Shown here one piece after another: positions 1 through 16,628 of a stretch of 64,000 bases of DNA. Made by a program: the position numbers and the translations under genes. The notes under the pieces are model-generated. The model had not been told where the DNA came from. It searched no databases and was given only the letters and a program-made list of their open reading frames with translations. Positions within the stretch are counted from its first letter, which is position 1. Each line of letters begins with the position of its first letter. This DNA comes from Megaleporinus macrocephalus (taxonomy: Eukaryota > Chordata > Actinopteri > Characiformes > Anostomidae), in the NCBI GenBank assembly GCA_021613375.1, contig CM038702.1, forward strand, positions 27,876,849-27,940,848. Direction: 5' to 3'.

Positions 1-122
1 TGAGGAATTGAGCCCATCTCTGTGCTTCATGGCCGTTTCATACTTTCACATAGTTCAGTTAACAACTGCAGACGTGTTTTCGTGAACTAATACGAATTAT
101 ATAAATATATTGTGTATATACT

Positions 123-3455
<3,333 letters not shown>

Positions 3456-4600
3456 GGATGCACAGCGTGACAGAAGTGGAGGATGCTCGTCACAGACAGT
3501 GCGAATTTGTGTTTTCAGATCAGTTTAAGTGTAATTAGGTTTTTTTAAAGGGTACCGTGGACTTTTTTTTTTTTATTGGTTTAAAAGAAAGCATCTCTGT
3601 TCTTACAGGTGCATCATCCCAACTTCACTGCTTCTGATCTACTCTGGTATATGCCAAAGACGTGCATTAGAAACAGAGCTTTCTGTGTAACGGGGAATTC
3701 CACCAGTGTTTCCAATTTTATTTTAACAGTGTAATTCGGTGGTTGAGTCTTTCAGAGTGTGTTTGACGTAAGATGGTGTAGAGAAGCTCACTGAAGCTCC
3801 CTTCTTAAAAGTGGTGGTGATAGGAACCGGGGGTCACCATGTCTGCACAAATGTAGTCATTTAATTTACTATACAAAACCACTTCTGAGTTTTCTGTGAA
3901 ATGTTCATGTTGTTGAAGTGGGAATAATGTGATTTAGTAGTAATACATTTTCTTTGCAGCTTTTTTTTTTCACAAAACACCCTGTACGTATCTCTCCACG
4001 CTGAAAGTCTTTCAGAATATTTTTTAGGTCAAGGCCTTCAGATCTAAACAGCAACAATTCATAAACTTTTTATGTCATAACTTAATTTGAGTTTCAGAGA
4101 CATTAAACTCTTCAGATATCTGGTTCCTATCATCACTGTGAACAATTTCTGGATTTAACCATTTCATTTCAAACAGCTCCAAATCTCTTTATTTACATGT
4201 TAACCTTGTGTTCATATAGAAAATTGAAAATACAGACGGTGTAATTTTCCTTTAAAGCAGTACTCCTGTGCTTTTTTACTGTACCTGTGTTCTACAGTTG
4301 ATAACAGACAAGTTTCCCTGGAGAAAAAATCCACTGACTCAGCATACTCTTATGATAAAGGCTTATGGGCAGGTGCTGAGCTCTGTGAATATGGAATACG
4401 TAACTGTGTTAAAACTCCAGCCAGTTGGCTAGGGCTTGGCACACACTTATAAAAACTTAATCCAAGACTGTTGCTTACAAAGCAAAGCTTTTTTTTCTAG
4501 CTCAGTTACAGTTGTTTGAAATGGCATGACCTTTTAGTACTACTTCAGAAGAGAAATGGGCAGCTGTTTTCACTTTAATAAAGTGTTTTTTATATGCTGT
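3456..4600 (+). other. yeats4: yeats4 3' untranslated region (end inferred)
   Basis: AT-rich non-coding DNA follows the yeats4 stop. The first good AATAAA, in a U-rich setting and followed by a GT/T-rich stretch, is at 4577-4582, so I place the cleavage site near 4600. A second cluster of AATAAA-like hexamers near 5405-5425 is possible but lies beyond a transposon fragment. The end is inferred from the hexamer only. Confidence 0.5.
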
Positions 4601-4889
4601 GTTGTTTTTTCTGTGTTGTCATGACAAACGAGAATATCTGAACACTAAAAGTTTTAAAAAATGTAACAAGCACTCCCCGGAGGTGTGTCTCACAAAGCAA
4701 CTTTAACAGACAGGATTGTTGACTGTTTCAAGGCAGCAGCTAACTCATTTTATGAAAACAACCAACAACTTGTTCTGTTAATCCAGGTTTAGATGCTCAA
4801 GCTGTGATTAATTATTTTGTCATTCTTGTGCCCATCGCATGAAACATGGGGTGTCAAACACCGTTCTTTCCCAAAGAAGGAAAAATAGG

Positions 4890-5310
4890 AGATGGATCTG
4901 ATGAAAGATTAGACGTTGACCAACACAAACTGTGCAGCGACAGATGAGCTACTGTCCCTGACATTACAGCTACACGGTGGACCAGCAAGGTAGGAGTGTC
5001 TAATAGAGTGGACAGTGAGTGAATACTGTGTTTAAAAACTGCAGCCGCACTGCTGTGTCTGATCCACTTACACCAGCACAACACACACTAATGCACCACC
5101 ACCACGTCAGTGTCACTACAGTGCTGAGAATGACCCACCACCCAAATAATACCTGCTCTGTGGTGGTCCTGGTCATTGAAGGACAGGGTAACAAAGTATG
5201 GACTACAGTCTGTAGGTGAAGAACTGCAAAGTGCACCTATATTATAAATGAAGCTGATACAATGGACAAAGAATGTAAATACAAGAAGGTGGTTTTAATG
5301 TTGATTAATG
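4890..5310 (+). mobile_element. Non-autonomous DNA element, family A (fragment)
   Basis: This is a member of a dispersed family seen at several places here. Key blocks are 'GACCAACACAAACTGTGCAG', 'TGTCTGATCCACT', 'CACCAGCACAACACACACTA' and 'CAAAGTGCAC', in the same order each time. Related pieces lie at 9090-9130, 9650-9700, 32500-32752 (opposite strand), 44390-44590 and 52845-52921 (opposite strand). No coding potential is seen. The block order and lack of an ORF suggest a MITE-like element. Superfamily is not assigned. Confidence 0.6.
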
Positions 5311-5759
5311 TTTTAATGTTTAATTTTTTTTCAAAAGCTGTAAAGGTTACAGTCAACCTTAGAGTTTTTCTTAGTGTTATTTTCTGTCTGTTCAATCTTT
5401 CCAAATAAAAAATAAATAAACAAAAAACTGTATCTCTGAAATTGTATTTAGCTGAGATTATACCAGGGGACTGATCTTATTTTAAACAATACAGTACAGT
5501 GTAACAACATTGTCCAACAAAGACAAACAAAGTTTTTCTTGATCAACCAATGCAGTATAGTACAGCATAGACACAACTTACAGTTAAATTTAAATAGATC
5601 GTTATAATTTTGTTATATTATAAAGTTGTTATATCATTATGTAGTATTTTTTATGTTATGGCTCTTGCATACCGGAAATCATTTTGAGATTTTCCTACAG
5701 CTTTGATTTGAACTTTTTTAGGATCTTAGATCATAAAAAGTTCCAAATTAATTTGCCAC

Positions 5760-5990
5760 CGGTTTGATTTGACTCCGCAGTGAGTGAGGCCCTAGTCGCC
5801 GTATTTATTTTTATAAACCGCCCGCATTCCGTTAAGCCCCGCCTCTCTGGTGTGCTGCTTGTGAGTAGGAACTATTAACCAATCCCCGCGCGGCGGGGGC
5901 GGGGTCATCTCAAATACGGGTGTGAAAAAATTACGATTCAGTGAAGGAGTGTAACTTCACTACATTACGTTTTTTTGCCTTTTAAACCCC
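5760..5990 (+). promoter_or_regulatory. frs2: GC-rich candidate promoter of frs2
   Basis: A local rise in GC and CpG within AT-rich flanks. It contains a CCAAT box at 5879-5883, a GC box on the + strand at about 5893-5905 (GGGGGCGGGG) and a reverse GC box near 5836-5844 (CCCCGCC). No clear TATA box is placed. Position between the yeats4 3' end and frs2, plus a strong splice donor about 240 bases downstream, suggests a CpG-island promoter. The target gene is inferred, as frs2 coding exons start 20 kb away. Confidence 0.55.
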
Positions 5991-6233
5991 CAAATCCTCC
6001 GACACAGAGGCAAACATCGAGAATATTCTTCACCAGTAGGGGTTATTTCCTCTTCACGTGTGTTGATGAGCTTTCAGAATGGCTAAGTGGAAAAGTTTTG
6101 CTGCTGTTTGCTGGGCTGCGAGTGTGCTGAAGGGATTTTTAACTCTCAGCGCCTGTTGATTTATCTTCAGTATAACTTGATGTTTTCGGACTTATCCTCC
6201 TCACCACGTCTCTGCTATGGAGCGGAATGAGCA
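5991..6233 (+). other. frs2: Probable untranslated first exon of frs2
   Basis: GC-richer DNA downstream of the CCAAT and GC boxes ends at a strong donor, GCA|GTAAGT, at 6233/6234. Vertebrate FRS2 genes have non-coding 5' exons separated from the ATG exon by large introns, which fits. An upstream ATG at about 6217 would open a short upstream reading frame through the splice if this exon is used. The 5' end is unknown. Confidence 0.45.
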
Positions 6234-6803
6234 GTAAGTATGCAGCAGTCCTCTGTAGTGTAACGAAAAGCCGTGTCTGGTGGTCGTTTGCTCGGTAATT
6301 AGCACTGTAGCTAACACTGGCTAAAGCTGTATTATATAAGAGAAGCCATCTGTGCAGAAGTGTCGGTGGTTAATACGGAGTTTATGTGCTTGTAGTGCTG
6401 GAGGAGCAGGGGGTCTCAGGTGTAACTCACTGTGGAGATGTTAATGTGGGTAAATAGACATTGTGGGAAGACGATCATGGTAGTATTTTGCAGTTGGTAT
6501 TTACTGATGTCCTTTTCTGATGGCTGGGGGCGGGCGGTGGGGGCGTTTGTGTTGGGGGGGTGGGGGTGAAAACTTTTCCACGTTAAGGTATAAGCACTGT
6601 TTTTCACACTAAGAAGTATGAAGAGTAAAACAGGGTTTGAAAAACTTTTGAGCTTGATATTGGACGAATCTTGTTCATGCATGTCATTTATTGGGTAATA
6701 AAAGGAATACAATTATTCTTATTTATAACCGCGATGATATAAAGTAAGACTTTATACTCATATCCCCACCAAAATTACTTTATTTATTAGCTTCATTACC
6801 TCT

Positions 6804-7050
6804 TACCTTGTACTTTCACTCACTGGCCACATTATTAGAAACACCCACCTTGTACTTCCACTCACTGGCCACTTTATTAGAAACATCTACCTTGTACTTC
6901 CACTCACTGGCCACTTTATTAGAAACACCCAGCTTGTACTTTCACTCACTGGCAACTTTATTAGAAACACCCACCCGGGGTACTTCCTCTCTCTGGCCAC
7001 TTTATTAGAAACACCTACCTTGTACTTCCACTCACTGGCCACTTTATTAG
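6804..7050 (+). repeat. 42-bp minisatellite derived from a DNA-transposon terminus
   Basis: About six tandem copies of a 42-bp unit contain 'CACTCACTGGCCACTTTATT' and 'AGAAACACC'. The unit equals the terminal sequence, as I remember it, of a Tc1-like repeat widespread in fish. The related internal parts lie at 22255-23045 and 43262-43640. Because 42 is a multiple of 3, an apparent 14-residue repeat ORF appears; I regard it as an artefact. Confidence 0.85.
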
Positions 7051-7959
7051 CTCCTGAGCTTCACCTCCTTTATGATCCAGTGTGTAGCTTAGATATACTG
7101 TGCAAACACAGTTTATAGCTCATGTGTTGCTGCACAGCCCCCTCATCCCCATTCATCACTGCTCAGTTTCTGACCAGATATTTTTGGGTGTTACTGAAGT
7201 TTTTGCACACAGCTAGGTTGAGAGTGTACTCAAACATATTCAGCCAATAGCATCAGAAACTGACCACTGATGAAAGGCTAGAGGATGCATCAAGAAATTA
7301 ACTGCAGTTACTTTGTTTAGAACCATGAAATTATGCAAACATCTTGAAAAGTCAAGGTTTGCTATTTAAACTCCAAAGGATTATCAAAGTGCTTGCAGAA
7401 CCTTGGCAGGTATAATTTCTCACTTCCCTGAAAAGCAGCAGTGAGAAAGCTCAAAGGGCAGAAATAAGCAAGGTGTCCTCAAACTTTTGTCAGATCTTGA
7501 AAGTGAGTCGGTGCAGGAAAAGCCATATAACTGTGTTGTCCTGTTAGAATGTTAGAAGAATGGTAAAAGTCCTTGATATGGATGTGTATAGTGGAGTGAG
7601 AGTTTATACTGGTTGAGGCGTTGCTGTTTTCTGTTTACTCAGTGAGTCAGATCTCCCTCTGTGGTCTTTATTGGAGGTTAACAACATTTAACGTCAATTC
7701 TGACGCAAACACTTTGCCTCATCTCTGATACCTACAGACCTGTAGTGGTGGTGTAGTTGCATAGGGCTGGAACGATTCACACAGTTTCAGAATTTGGTTC
7801 AGTTCGATATAGTCGTGTACAGTTTCAGTACTTTATCAGACGAGGAGCTCCTAAAAAAGGAGGGGGAGGGGGGTGACGAGGACTGAATCTCTTAGGTTTA
7901 AATCATAGGCTTATTTATCTGTACTCCTTGACACTTTAGACATTTTACTTCAATACCAA

Positions 7960-8345
7960 TTTATACACGTTTATTCAACATTGTCATTATCTGCTGTTAT
8001 CTGCTTATACCTGCGCCCAGTGCACTTTTATTTTTACTATTATTATGCTGCCTTTAATCTCTGCTATCCTAATGCATATTCTTACATATTTTCTACTTGT
8101 TATCTACAGTGATATTTGTATATTTTTAGATAGATTTGTTTGCATATAGCCTCATTGTAATAAGTTAGATATATTAATCTATAGGTTTATGGGTTTGCTG
8201 AGCCTCTACTGACCTCTGTACATGCTGTACCACCCTTGTTATTGTATAGTGTTACTATCCTGTATTGTGTAACTGCTACTGGTTGCTAAATTTCCTTCGG
8301 GATCAGTAAAGCATCCATCCGACCGTCCGTCCATCCATCCATCTG
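7960..8345 (+). mobile_element. 5'-truncated LINE (or LINE-tailed SINE) 3' end
   Basis: Non-coding AT-rich sequence ends in 'AATTTCCTTCGGGATCAGTA' followed by AAGC and a short tandem ATCC/GTCC tail (8312-8343). This is the typical 3' end of CR1/L2-group LINEs in fish, very like the end of the Rex1 copy at 51.64 kb. No reverse transcriptase sequence remains. The 5' limit is approximate. A hAT-like fragment may lie just before it (about 7760-7870). Confidence 0.55.
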
Positions 8346-11008
8346 TTAATACAGCATAACTGTAAGTCTATATAGAAAGATAGATATGAATAAAGCCTAA
8401 ACCATATTTCAACATAACTTCATAGCACTTATTTAATATTAGTTCTTTGAGAAATTGCATAAATCTTAAAATGCTCAGATATGAATGCTAAAGCCCGTTC
8501 GTCAGGGTGCCACGGTGTTTTATATTTGTTGTATCGTTACAGCTGATTCTTATTTCCACTCAGTATTTCCACTCAGAACGTGTAACACCAATTAGCCCAG
8601 CTTCACTGATTTGAACCCGGACACAGTGAGCTGTGTTGTTTTTTGTTCTGCATGGCCTCTTTAGAGGAACAGTTCAAATATAACACAAAATGATTTCCTC
8701 CAGTTTTCCCATCTTACTCCAAATGCAGCCAGTCAGCCAGGACTTGTTCAGTGTCTGACGTTTGCTTACTTAGTTTTGCGCTGGAGCTTCTGTAGATAAC
8801 ATGTAATCAGAACTGTGTCAATGTTTACTTGCTTTTTAGCTTGTGCTGCAGTCTGGCAGCCATGAATGTAGATCTTACAGGTTTTCATTCTTTCAAGTAA
8901 AGTTAGTTTTACAGTGTCATCACAGGCGTTTAAGTTGACATTTTGGGTTACTTTCTGGTCAAAATGCTCATTAAATACAAAATCACAGCCCAGTGTGTTG
9001 ATGGTGCTCACTCACATTTACAGTGGCTGCCAAGCAAATCAGGCTTTAACCAAATGGAGCTGGAGCTTGCTTGCTGTCATTTCAGTTGCACTGGTGCGAG
9101 TGGATCAGACACAGCAGTGCTGCTGGTTTTAGTGCTGCCTGTCACGATGGCTCTTGTAGTTTGTTCTGTTTGCTCGTTTTAGTGCTCTGAGCCCAACAAG
9201 CTGAACCACAGCCTCACACTGCACCACAGGCAGTGATCTGCTGTGTTCACTTTGTTGTTTAAAGTAAAATTTCACTCATTTTCACCAGTAATTTAAAGTT
9301 TGAGATGTAAGTAAAGTTATTTATAGAGGTGGACAAACCTACTGACTCTGGGAGTCACCGTGTTTATAACACAAATCTAGTCGTTTATTTACTGTGCAGT
9401 AACAATGCGGCTTTATTTTGAAGAAAGACAAAAGATGAACGTTCTGATGTGTTATTATTGTTTTTTGTCAGTAAAGCATTAAGTGGTCCCGGGCCTGCTG
9501 CTGGCTGAGCAAGGAGTGTAAAGAGATATTTAGGTTGGCGCTGGTGTCTGAATCATCACATACTCACCTTAAAGCTCAGACTTGGTACATACAGTTTAAT
9601 TTCTGACAGTGTGTATAACTGTTGACATAGACTCTAGTTATTTGCATAGTGGGCTGTGTCTGATCCACTCACACCAGCACAACACACACTAACCAGCGCA
9701 AACAGTGCAAACTTCTTGAAGCCTTTTGTTAGTCCATTTGTTTAAACATCAGCGTGCCACTGCTCGATCTAACTGTTCTATTAAGCTAGCTGGTGAAGGC
9801 CTGTTTTATGAGAAATGCATACATTAGTCTAGATTGCATGTAACTCTGTATTTTATACCATGTAAACCCACTTTGAGTTTCTCGCAGTAGATAGTAATGT
9901 GTGTGTGTGTGTGTGTGGGTGAGAAAGTGCATGTGATGGTGTTTTACGTGGGAGTGTGTACAGGTCATTCTCTCTCTGAGTGTGTTCTTCAGTGGAGGCG
10001 GGTTTCTATGCTGAACTCTTCTGCATTCCTCTGCTCTGCAGTCTCTTACACAGTGTTTATAGGACTGAAATATTCAAGGTCTCTCGTTTAATTCAGCGTG
10101 ATGAACACTGCAGTACCTTCAGATCCACTGCTAGTCTGTAAAGCGATAGTCGAGTGGAGAAAAAAAAGTATAATATAACTCATTTGATGTTAAGGAAAGG
10201 ATAATAAATCGAAAATATATATATATTTTTTATAATAACCTAAAACTTTATATGAGCTACTTTTAATTGAATCTCTTTACTCACAGTTAGGGGAGTATGA
10301 ATCACAATGTTATGTTTTGTGATACTACATTAGTTTACAATCAGAGATTGGTGGCAGACAGTGGTATATTTTTGTGCTGTGTTTAACCTCCGATCACCAG
10401 ATAGCAGTGTTCTTCAGTCTTCAGAGAACTGATCATGTAGTCTCCTGCTTTGCTGGAAGCAAAACCTGCAGCCATACTGATAGGACTTCAGGAGCTGAAG
10501 AGAAGGCCTCTAGCATTACATTAACATTCAGCATTATTACAAATTGTACTGAGAAGCCAGTTATGTACTGATTTGAAGTGCTAAGGTTGTCACTGACTGT
10601 GAATACAAGCAGCAGCCAAATCAATTGGTTGTTAGAAATGTAAAGCAGCTCTTCACCAGCCTCTTTACTAAAACAATCACGTTGAAATTGAAAACAGTGA
10701 AAACATATTTGTCTTTGTTTTGTCTAGAATGGCTAAAAATATTATTATAAGCTAGTTTACAAACTACTGGAATTCTAAAGGAATGCCAGCAGAAATGTGC
10801 TTATGTTGAACATTCTAGATTAGTTTAGTATCTGAAGCAGCAGCAGTTAATGGCTTGCTGACAGACTCAAAATATCCAGAAAGAAACAACTTTCTTTAGA
10901 GACCCGTCAGTCCATTGTTGTGTTAAGGAAGGAAGACTTTCTTGTTTAAGAACAAGAAAATTTCACTCTGATCCCAAACTTTTGAGTGGTAGTGTATATA
11001 TATGTGTA

Positions 11009-11385
11009 TTGGCGTAAAACCTGGCGATACAATATGTATTGTGATACAGCAGTCACGATTCAATATGTTGTGATATACTGCGATACTGCAAGCAAAGTAA
11101 TATATATTGCGATTTTTCAAATCCTACTATTAAAACACACCACTATATGAACATGTTGGCCAATGCTTACAACAGCACTGCGCCCTTGTGCTGCTTGGTA
11201 ATGTTGGAGTGGAGCTGAAAATGGATCACCACACTGCCATCTAGTGGTCAGAGGTTTAAACACAACACAATGATTCACTGTCTGCCAGGAATCTGCATAT
11301 CGTTACTGTGTTTTTGAGAATCTATGCAATATCACCAAACTTAATATCCTGATATTCGGTATTTCAATATTTTCTTACACCCCTT
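11009..11385. mobile_element. Non-autonomous DNA transposon (hAT-like MITE)
   Basis: Terminal inverted repeats are imperfect. The left end carries 'GGCGTAAAACCTGGCGATA'. The right end, read on the opposite strand, carries 'GGGGTGTAAGAAAATATTGA'. The interior is full of CGATAC/ATATTGCGAT motifs, a hallmark of a common fish hAT-like family. No ORF of note. It sits in frs2 intron 1 and carries a CTCF-like motif. Confidence 0.6.
11233..11247 (-). promoter_or_regulatory. CTCF-like motif inside the MITE
   Basis: The minus strand reads CCACTAGATGGCAGT, an exact match to the 15-base consensus CCASYAGRKGGCRSY. It is a motif match only; occupancy cannot be judged. Its presence in a transposon copy means it may be dispersed with the family. 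Confidence 0.4.
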
Positions 11386-11389
11386 ATAT

Positions 11390-14300
11390 ATGTATGTATA
11401 TGTATGCGTGTGTGTATCAGGTTTTGAATTTAAAGTTTTTCCAAGCTCTTTAAGTTATATTTTTCTGTTTATTATCCTAAATATAACTGTATAACTGTAA
11501 ATATAACTGTATCTAAAATTTTACTGCATAACATTCCGAGCAGTTTATTTTAATAATGTTCTAATATTAATTTCATTCAGGTTTAGTTGTGAGTGAGTTA
11601 CATTTACTAAATATTTAGTAAAATTGTCCCGCAAATATCAGTAAGCATTATCCTACAATACTGATAATAGGTGTCAGTATAGACCCTGAGTCGGGTCTAT
11701 ACTGGGTTGGGTAGAATACTTTAAAAGTGGTTGATGAGCACTGAGTAGACTGTCCAGTATGGCTGAATACATTAAAATTACATATTGATAAGGCACTTGG
11801 AGGATGTGTTCAATGAAGTGAAAATAGTGTTATGTATTACATGTTTATTAAGGGAAAGGTCAAATTGCAAACGCCCCGCAGACTGCAACACTTATTTGAA
11901 AAAATGCTAAATCCCAAAAATGTCTTAAATGAACTGCTATCAGCAGTACTGTCTCAGCAGTAAAGAGCAAGTAATACAAGTATAGATTAGACCCAAAGCA
12001 TGAAATACAAGATGTTAGAAATTAAACTAAAGCCTGAGTGGGAGAACTAAGAGCATGCGCAGGAGGTTAACATCACCACCACATAACTCTGGTTTGGGAA
12101 GCATCTCAGATGAATACAGAAAGGTTCAATCTCCTGCCCACCTAAAAAGAGAATTTCTGCTGTTAATGTTTAGCAGCAGAACAGCTCAGAACTTCAGGAC
12201 CGCGTATATCACCATTAAAGCACTGGAAGCGAGCGAACAGAATAGTGGAACTCTTCATGTTGGACACAAGACGTGGTTAGGGTAGTGTTGTGGGTAATGG
12301 CACTGCCCCCCACCCTGTAGACTGGGCTTCGGTTAACCACCTGGACTAGCACTGGACCGACTGGAATAAGATATATAATAATAGCTATATTAGCTTTATC
12401 TCAGCCCACACGTTTGGTGGTTTTGGCCAAATAACAAGATAAATGCTTTGAATACCATCACCACTGTATTTCTTTTCTTGTTGGTGAAAGTTAATTTACA
12501 ATAAGTAATATTGCTAAGCATCATGGATTTCTTTTAAATCATCTAAACTTATTTTGGTGCTTTAGTTAGCTAGAATCGAACGAAACCCCTACATTTTTGC
12601 TTGGACAGTAGGTCAGCATTATTTTTTATGAATAATTTATAATTGTCAAGCACAAACTCTTTCTCTATATCAGTACACTCACAAGTAAACAAGTCTGTGT
12701 GAGTCACTTGGTGCTGCATTGCACTGTGGGAGCTTTCGGAGACCTGTCCCTGCATCATGCTGCCGAACTCCAGACTGACTGACAAGGTTATGGTGTGGTT
12801 TCAAGTGAAAGACAAACAGAGTCTCTGAATATTTCTAGCTGTCTCCTGATGGAGATTATTTCTAATTTGCTCCACGATGTGCCCGATTTCTTATGATAAA
12901 TGAATGAATGAATAAATCTCTAGATGAAGGACGAAGGCTCCTCTGTGATTCTGACCCAGAAACCTAAACGCTGCACAAGTGCTGATTGTTCACACTGAGC
13001 AGAAGGAGAAGAACCTTCAACCGTGTTTTATGATGACAGATTGCAGGTTTGATTCTGCACTGCAAGGACAGTAAATTATCTGCAGTGTCTGTGAAAAAAA
13101 ATCAGATTTTTCTCACACATGTATATTTTGCATCAGATTTCTTTTGGTATCAGTAATATTCTGGTGGAATATATTTATGGTTTAATGAATGATCAAGCTA
13201 GTACACAAATAACAATCCTAAGTAAAATTAATAAATCAAATGAACGGCCAATGCTGCTGGAAATATCTAGTGATAGTTACCTATACTAATGAATAACTGA
13301 AAGCTAGCTCTAGATAACTTTTCAAACTTGGAGAAAATAGCTCTCCTAACTTTAAGTAACTAGCACTCGGCAGTTCTATAAACAAAACAAAAAGTTTATT
13401 TTTTTGCTAGCTTGAAAACTCTGCTAAATGATCAGCTGAAATTAGCTAACTATCCTAACTGTCCTGCTGGTTTTGGCTTTTGTAAGTGAACAGCTAGACT
13501 TCTTCTCCCTTCTCGCCTAGGCAGTGGAAAAGCTCCATCTAATGCACTAAAACAGAAACAGTTTATACCAGATTGAGAAACAGAGCAGCTTTACTACGTT
13601 ATGAAACTTACCTCAATCTAAGAACATTTTTATGAAGTTTGTTATTCTTCAATTATGTATTCAACAAATATGTGCTTGTAGGCATTTTTATGCCAACAAC
13701 CGATTTGGTCAGTTAAGCGACTTTGTTCATTTTATTCAATAAAATATTAAATATTGCTAACACTGATAACTGAAAGGTGCCAACTCTTCATAACTGAATA
13801 AAAAGCCTTGTCTGGCTGATTATAACGCTGCAGTTATTGTGGAAAAACAAAAAACATGCTGTGTTTACAAAGTCCTTTACCCGACAGTCAAGATTGCTGT
13901 TGAGCTTCTTCTGCTCGTTTCTGCTCTGTTGTTTAGGCGCCACTTGTTTGTCCCTCTAATGATTTCAAGTTGATGTAAATCTTTGTTTTAATTAGCGGGT
14001 GTGACCTTTCTGTCCTCAGCTGACCTCGTTCACTGCGTGTTCGTAGGAGACGATCAGTCTGTCACGTATTGAGCTGCAGTGGAGGGTTTAAAGCGAGTCT
14101 TTAGTTCTTTGTGGATTTTTGTAAACCAAAACCCCAACAGACCCAAATGTATGTGGTGTTTACAGCATCAGTACATAGAGACTGGGAGACTTAATTTCAA
14201 AGTGTCTTACATTCTTAAACTTTAAATGGTCTGCTGGGAGATGCCCGCTGTGCTTCATGACCCTAATGTTCTCACTAGACCGGCACTAAAACAAGTTCCT

Positions 14301-16530
14301 AAGTTTTGGTCTCAGAGAAAAGCAGAAAACAGGAAGTCACACAGAATCCTGAAAAAAGCAAGTATAACATCAGGTTTTCAGTAGTGCATCCATTCATTAT
14401 CGTGATAACAGCTTCCATTATGTTTTTTGCTTTCAGTTTTTAAAGAAGTCTGCAGAGGTATTAGTTCACACCTCCAAAGTCTTCGCACGATCCAAATAGT
14501 CTATACCACAGCGATTTTGAGGTCTGGACTCTGGGGTGGTCAGTTCATAGTTTTGAGAACACCAGCAGCTTCTTTGTTAGATTAGTTTATGTGCTCTTCT
14601 CAGTAAGGGCTTCTTGAACAGCTGACCATGCATGCAGACCCACAGTGTTGAGTCCTCTCACAGTGGGAGGATGGACAGAACTGTCGGTGGATGTTTTCAG
14701 GTCTGAAATGAGAGTGAAGCTTGATCTTTAGGTGCTGTTTATCTGATGGCGGCTGTTTTGGGGATCTACCAGGTCAGTCAGGTGGTTTTTGTATGTATAA
14801 AACACACTTTTTTTCAGCAACATTAGATGTGAATGCAATGCTCTTATGATTGTGTTTGATAAATATCTGTAATAATAAAATTGTCTCTAATAAAAGTGAC
14901 AGCGCTGCTTTGAGTGCTTCATTAGTCAGTAATGATCTAAATGTTGTTATAAATTATGATTAGCCCTTTGAAGTTATTGCTAGTGAGACCAAAATCATTT
15001 AGTCATTGTAATGGTTTTTGACTTGTAACTCTGAAAAAAGTGGAGAAATTATGTGGACAGTGCAGATCCATACCACGTTCTTGTTTGTAAATGAAAGAGG
15101 AAATATTTTTATTATTATATTAGAATTTTATGACAACTTAAAATGTACTTTTCCTCATGTATAGTATACTATTAATAATAATAATTATAATAATAATAAC
15201 AATCAAATCAAACGTGTTGATAAAAAGTATATATACAACACTGCTATATCGCTGCTGTTTAAAGAAAGTAACATCTCTATTTTTGTTTGTTTGTTTGTTT
15301 TTTTTCCAATTTTTACTTTTCTACCTCATTTGAATGCGGAATGCATTGACAGTAAAGGAGGTTTTTGAGCTATTCTGAAAAGTTGGCATGTTGTAGAGGT
15401 TTTTTTTTTTAAATGAAGAAGTGTAATTCTTATGTAGCTGTATAATTAATTATAGTTATTTCATACACTACGTACAACAGTACTTTAAATGCAACTTTTC
15501 AGTTTGAGTTTGAATCAAAAAGACTGTGGTTGCATGTTTTGAACTTGAAATGAATCAGACTCTTTTAGTTCTGACTGATTGAACCAACACCCTATAAAAC
15601 CAACAGAGCAGTCATCAACCCGGAAAATGTGTTTTTAATCACACCTAGAAAAGTAGTTCATTACGATGGACGCTACAATCATCCTCCATGTTTACAGTCC
15701 ATGTTGCTTTGGTTAATCCAGTAACACAAGCAAAGTAGGGTTAATTGCTGGTGTACACTCTGGTTTTATAGTGTTAAGTATGTGTATTTTAATGTTGGGA
15801 CCATTATTTCATCACTGTCAAAAGAATGAGTGTACAATGAAATGGGGGTAATATAATGATGGAACAGGGTGTGGTGCCATCATGGAGTCTGGAGTAATCA
15901 GAAAAATGAGTGTTTAAACAGCATAGCTGTCTAAACTGGTGTAGTGTAACAATGGAAATGACTTTAGTGTGACCATGGAACACTTGGAGTCCACTGCTCC
16001 ATATGCCAGCTATATAGTTCTACGTCAGATGGATGCTAATCAATCAGCCTGGATTATGACACGTAGGCTGCTAGTATTTTATCAGAAGCTTGATTAAATG
16101 AGCAGAGACATAAGCTCACGCATATGTGTACAGTTTATCTCTAGTCTGGTAGAACTGTGTGTACACTTCAGCACAACAGTGAAAGACCAGACTAATATCA
16201 CTATCGTCTATATAACACCAATAAATTAATATTAAAAATAATAATACTAATAATTTCTGCACGTGGGGGAAAAATGCAGCTAGTGCAGGAACTTGTCATA
16301 CACTATACTAATACAGCATTTGGATATGATACGTTAGGAAAATGGCACACTACACAACAAAGGATAACCTCCTTTTAATGCAAGTTAATTTAAAGATTAA
16401 ACATTTTATTCCGATCACTTTTGAAGCATTTCTATGTGTCAATACATCATGAAATTACAAAATTACAAAAATGTGTTTTTTTGGCCCACCTGTTAACAGC
16501 TGTATGTATAAACATATTTGTTACAATTGG
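11390..16530. other. frs2: frs2 intron 1, no recognised feature
   Basis: Mostly AT-rich unique-looking sequence. I see no exon, no conserved protein and no clear transposon end. The stretch at 14430-14790 has the look of an old DNA-transposon body (mixed composition, stop-filled), but I cannot name it. Confidence 0.4.
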
Positions 16531-16537
16531 TGGTTGT

Positions 16538-16606
16538 AGTATCCATCTATCCATCTGTCTGTCTGTCTGTCCGTCCGTCCGTCCGTCCGTCCGTTTGTTT
16601 GTTTGT
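16538..16606 (+). repeat. (TCTG)n/(TCCG)n/(TTTG)n simple repeat
   Basis: Tetranucleotide tract stepping from ATCC/TCTG units to TCCG and then TTTG units. It lies immediately left of the large minisatellite. Confidence 0.9.
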
Positions 16607-16628
16607 ATATTGTGTATGTATGAGGTTG

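Noticed and set aside
6808..7008. 66-codon ORF with a 14-residue repeat
   Set aside because: A product of the 42-bp transposon-derived minisatellite.
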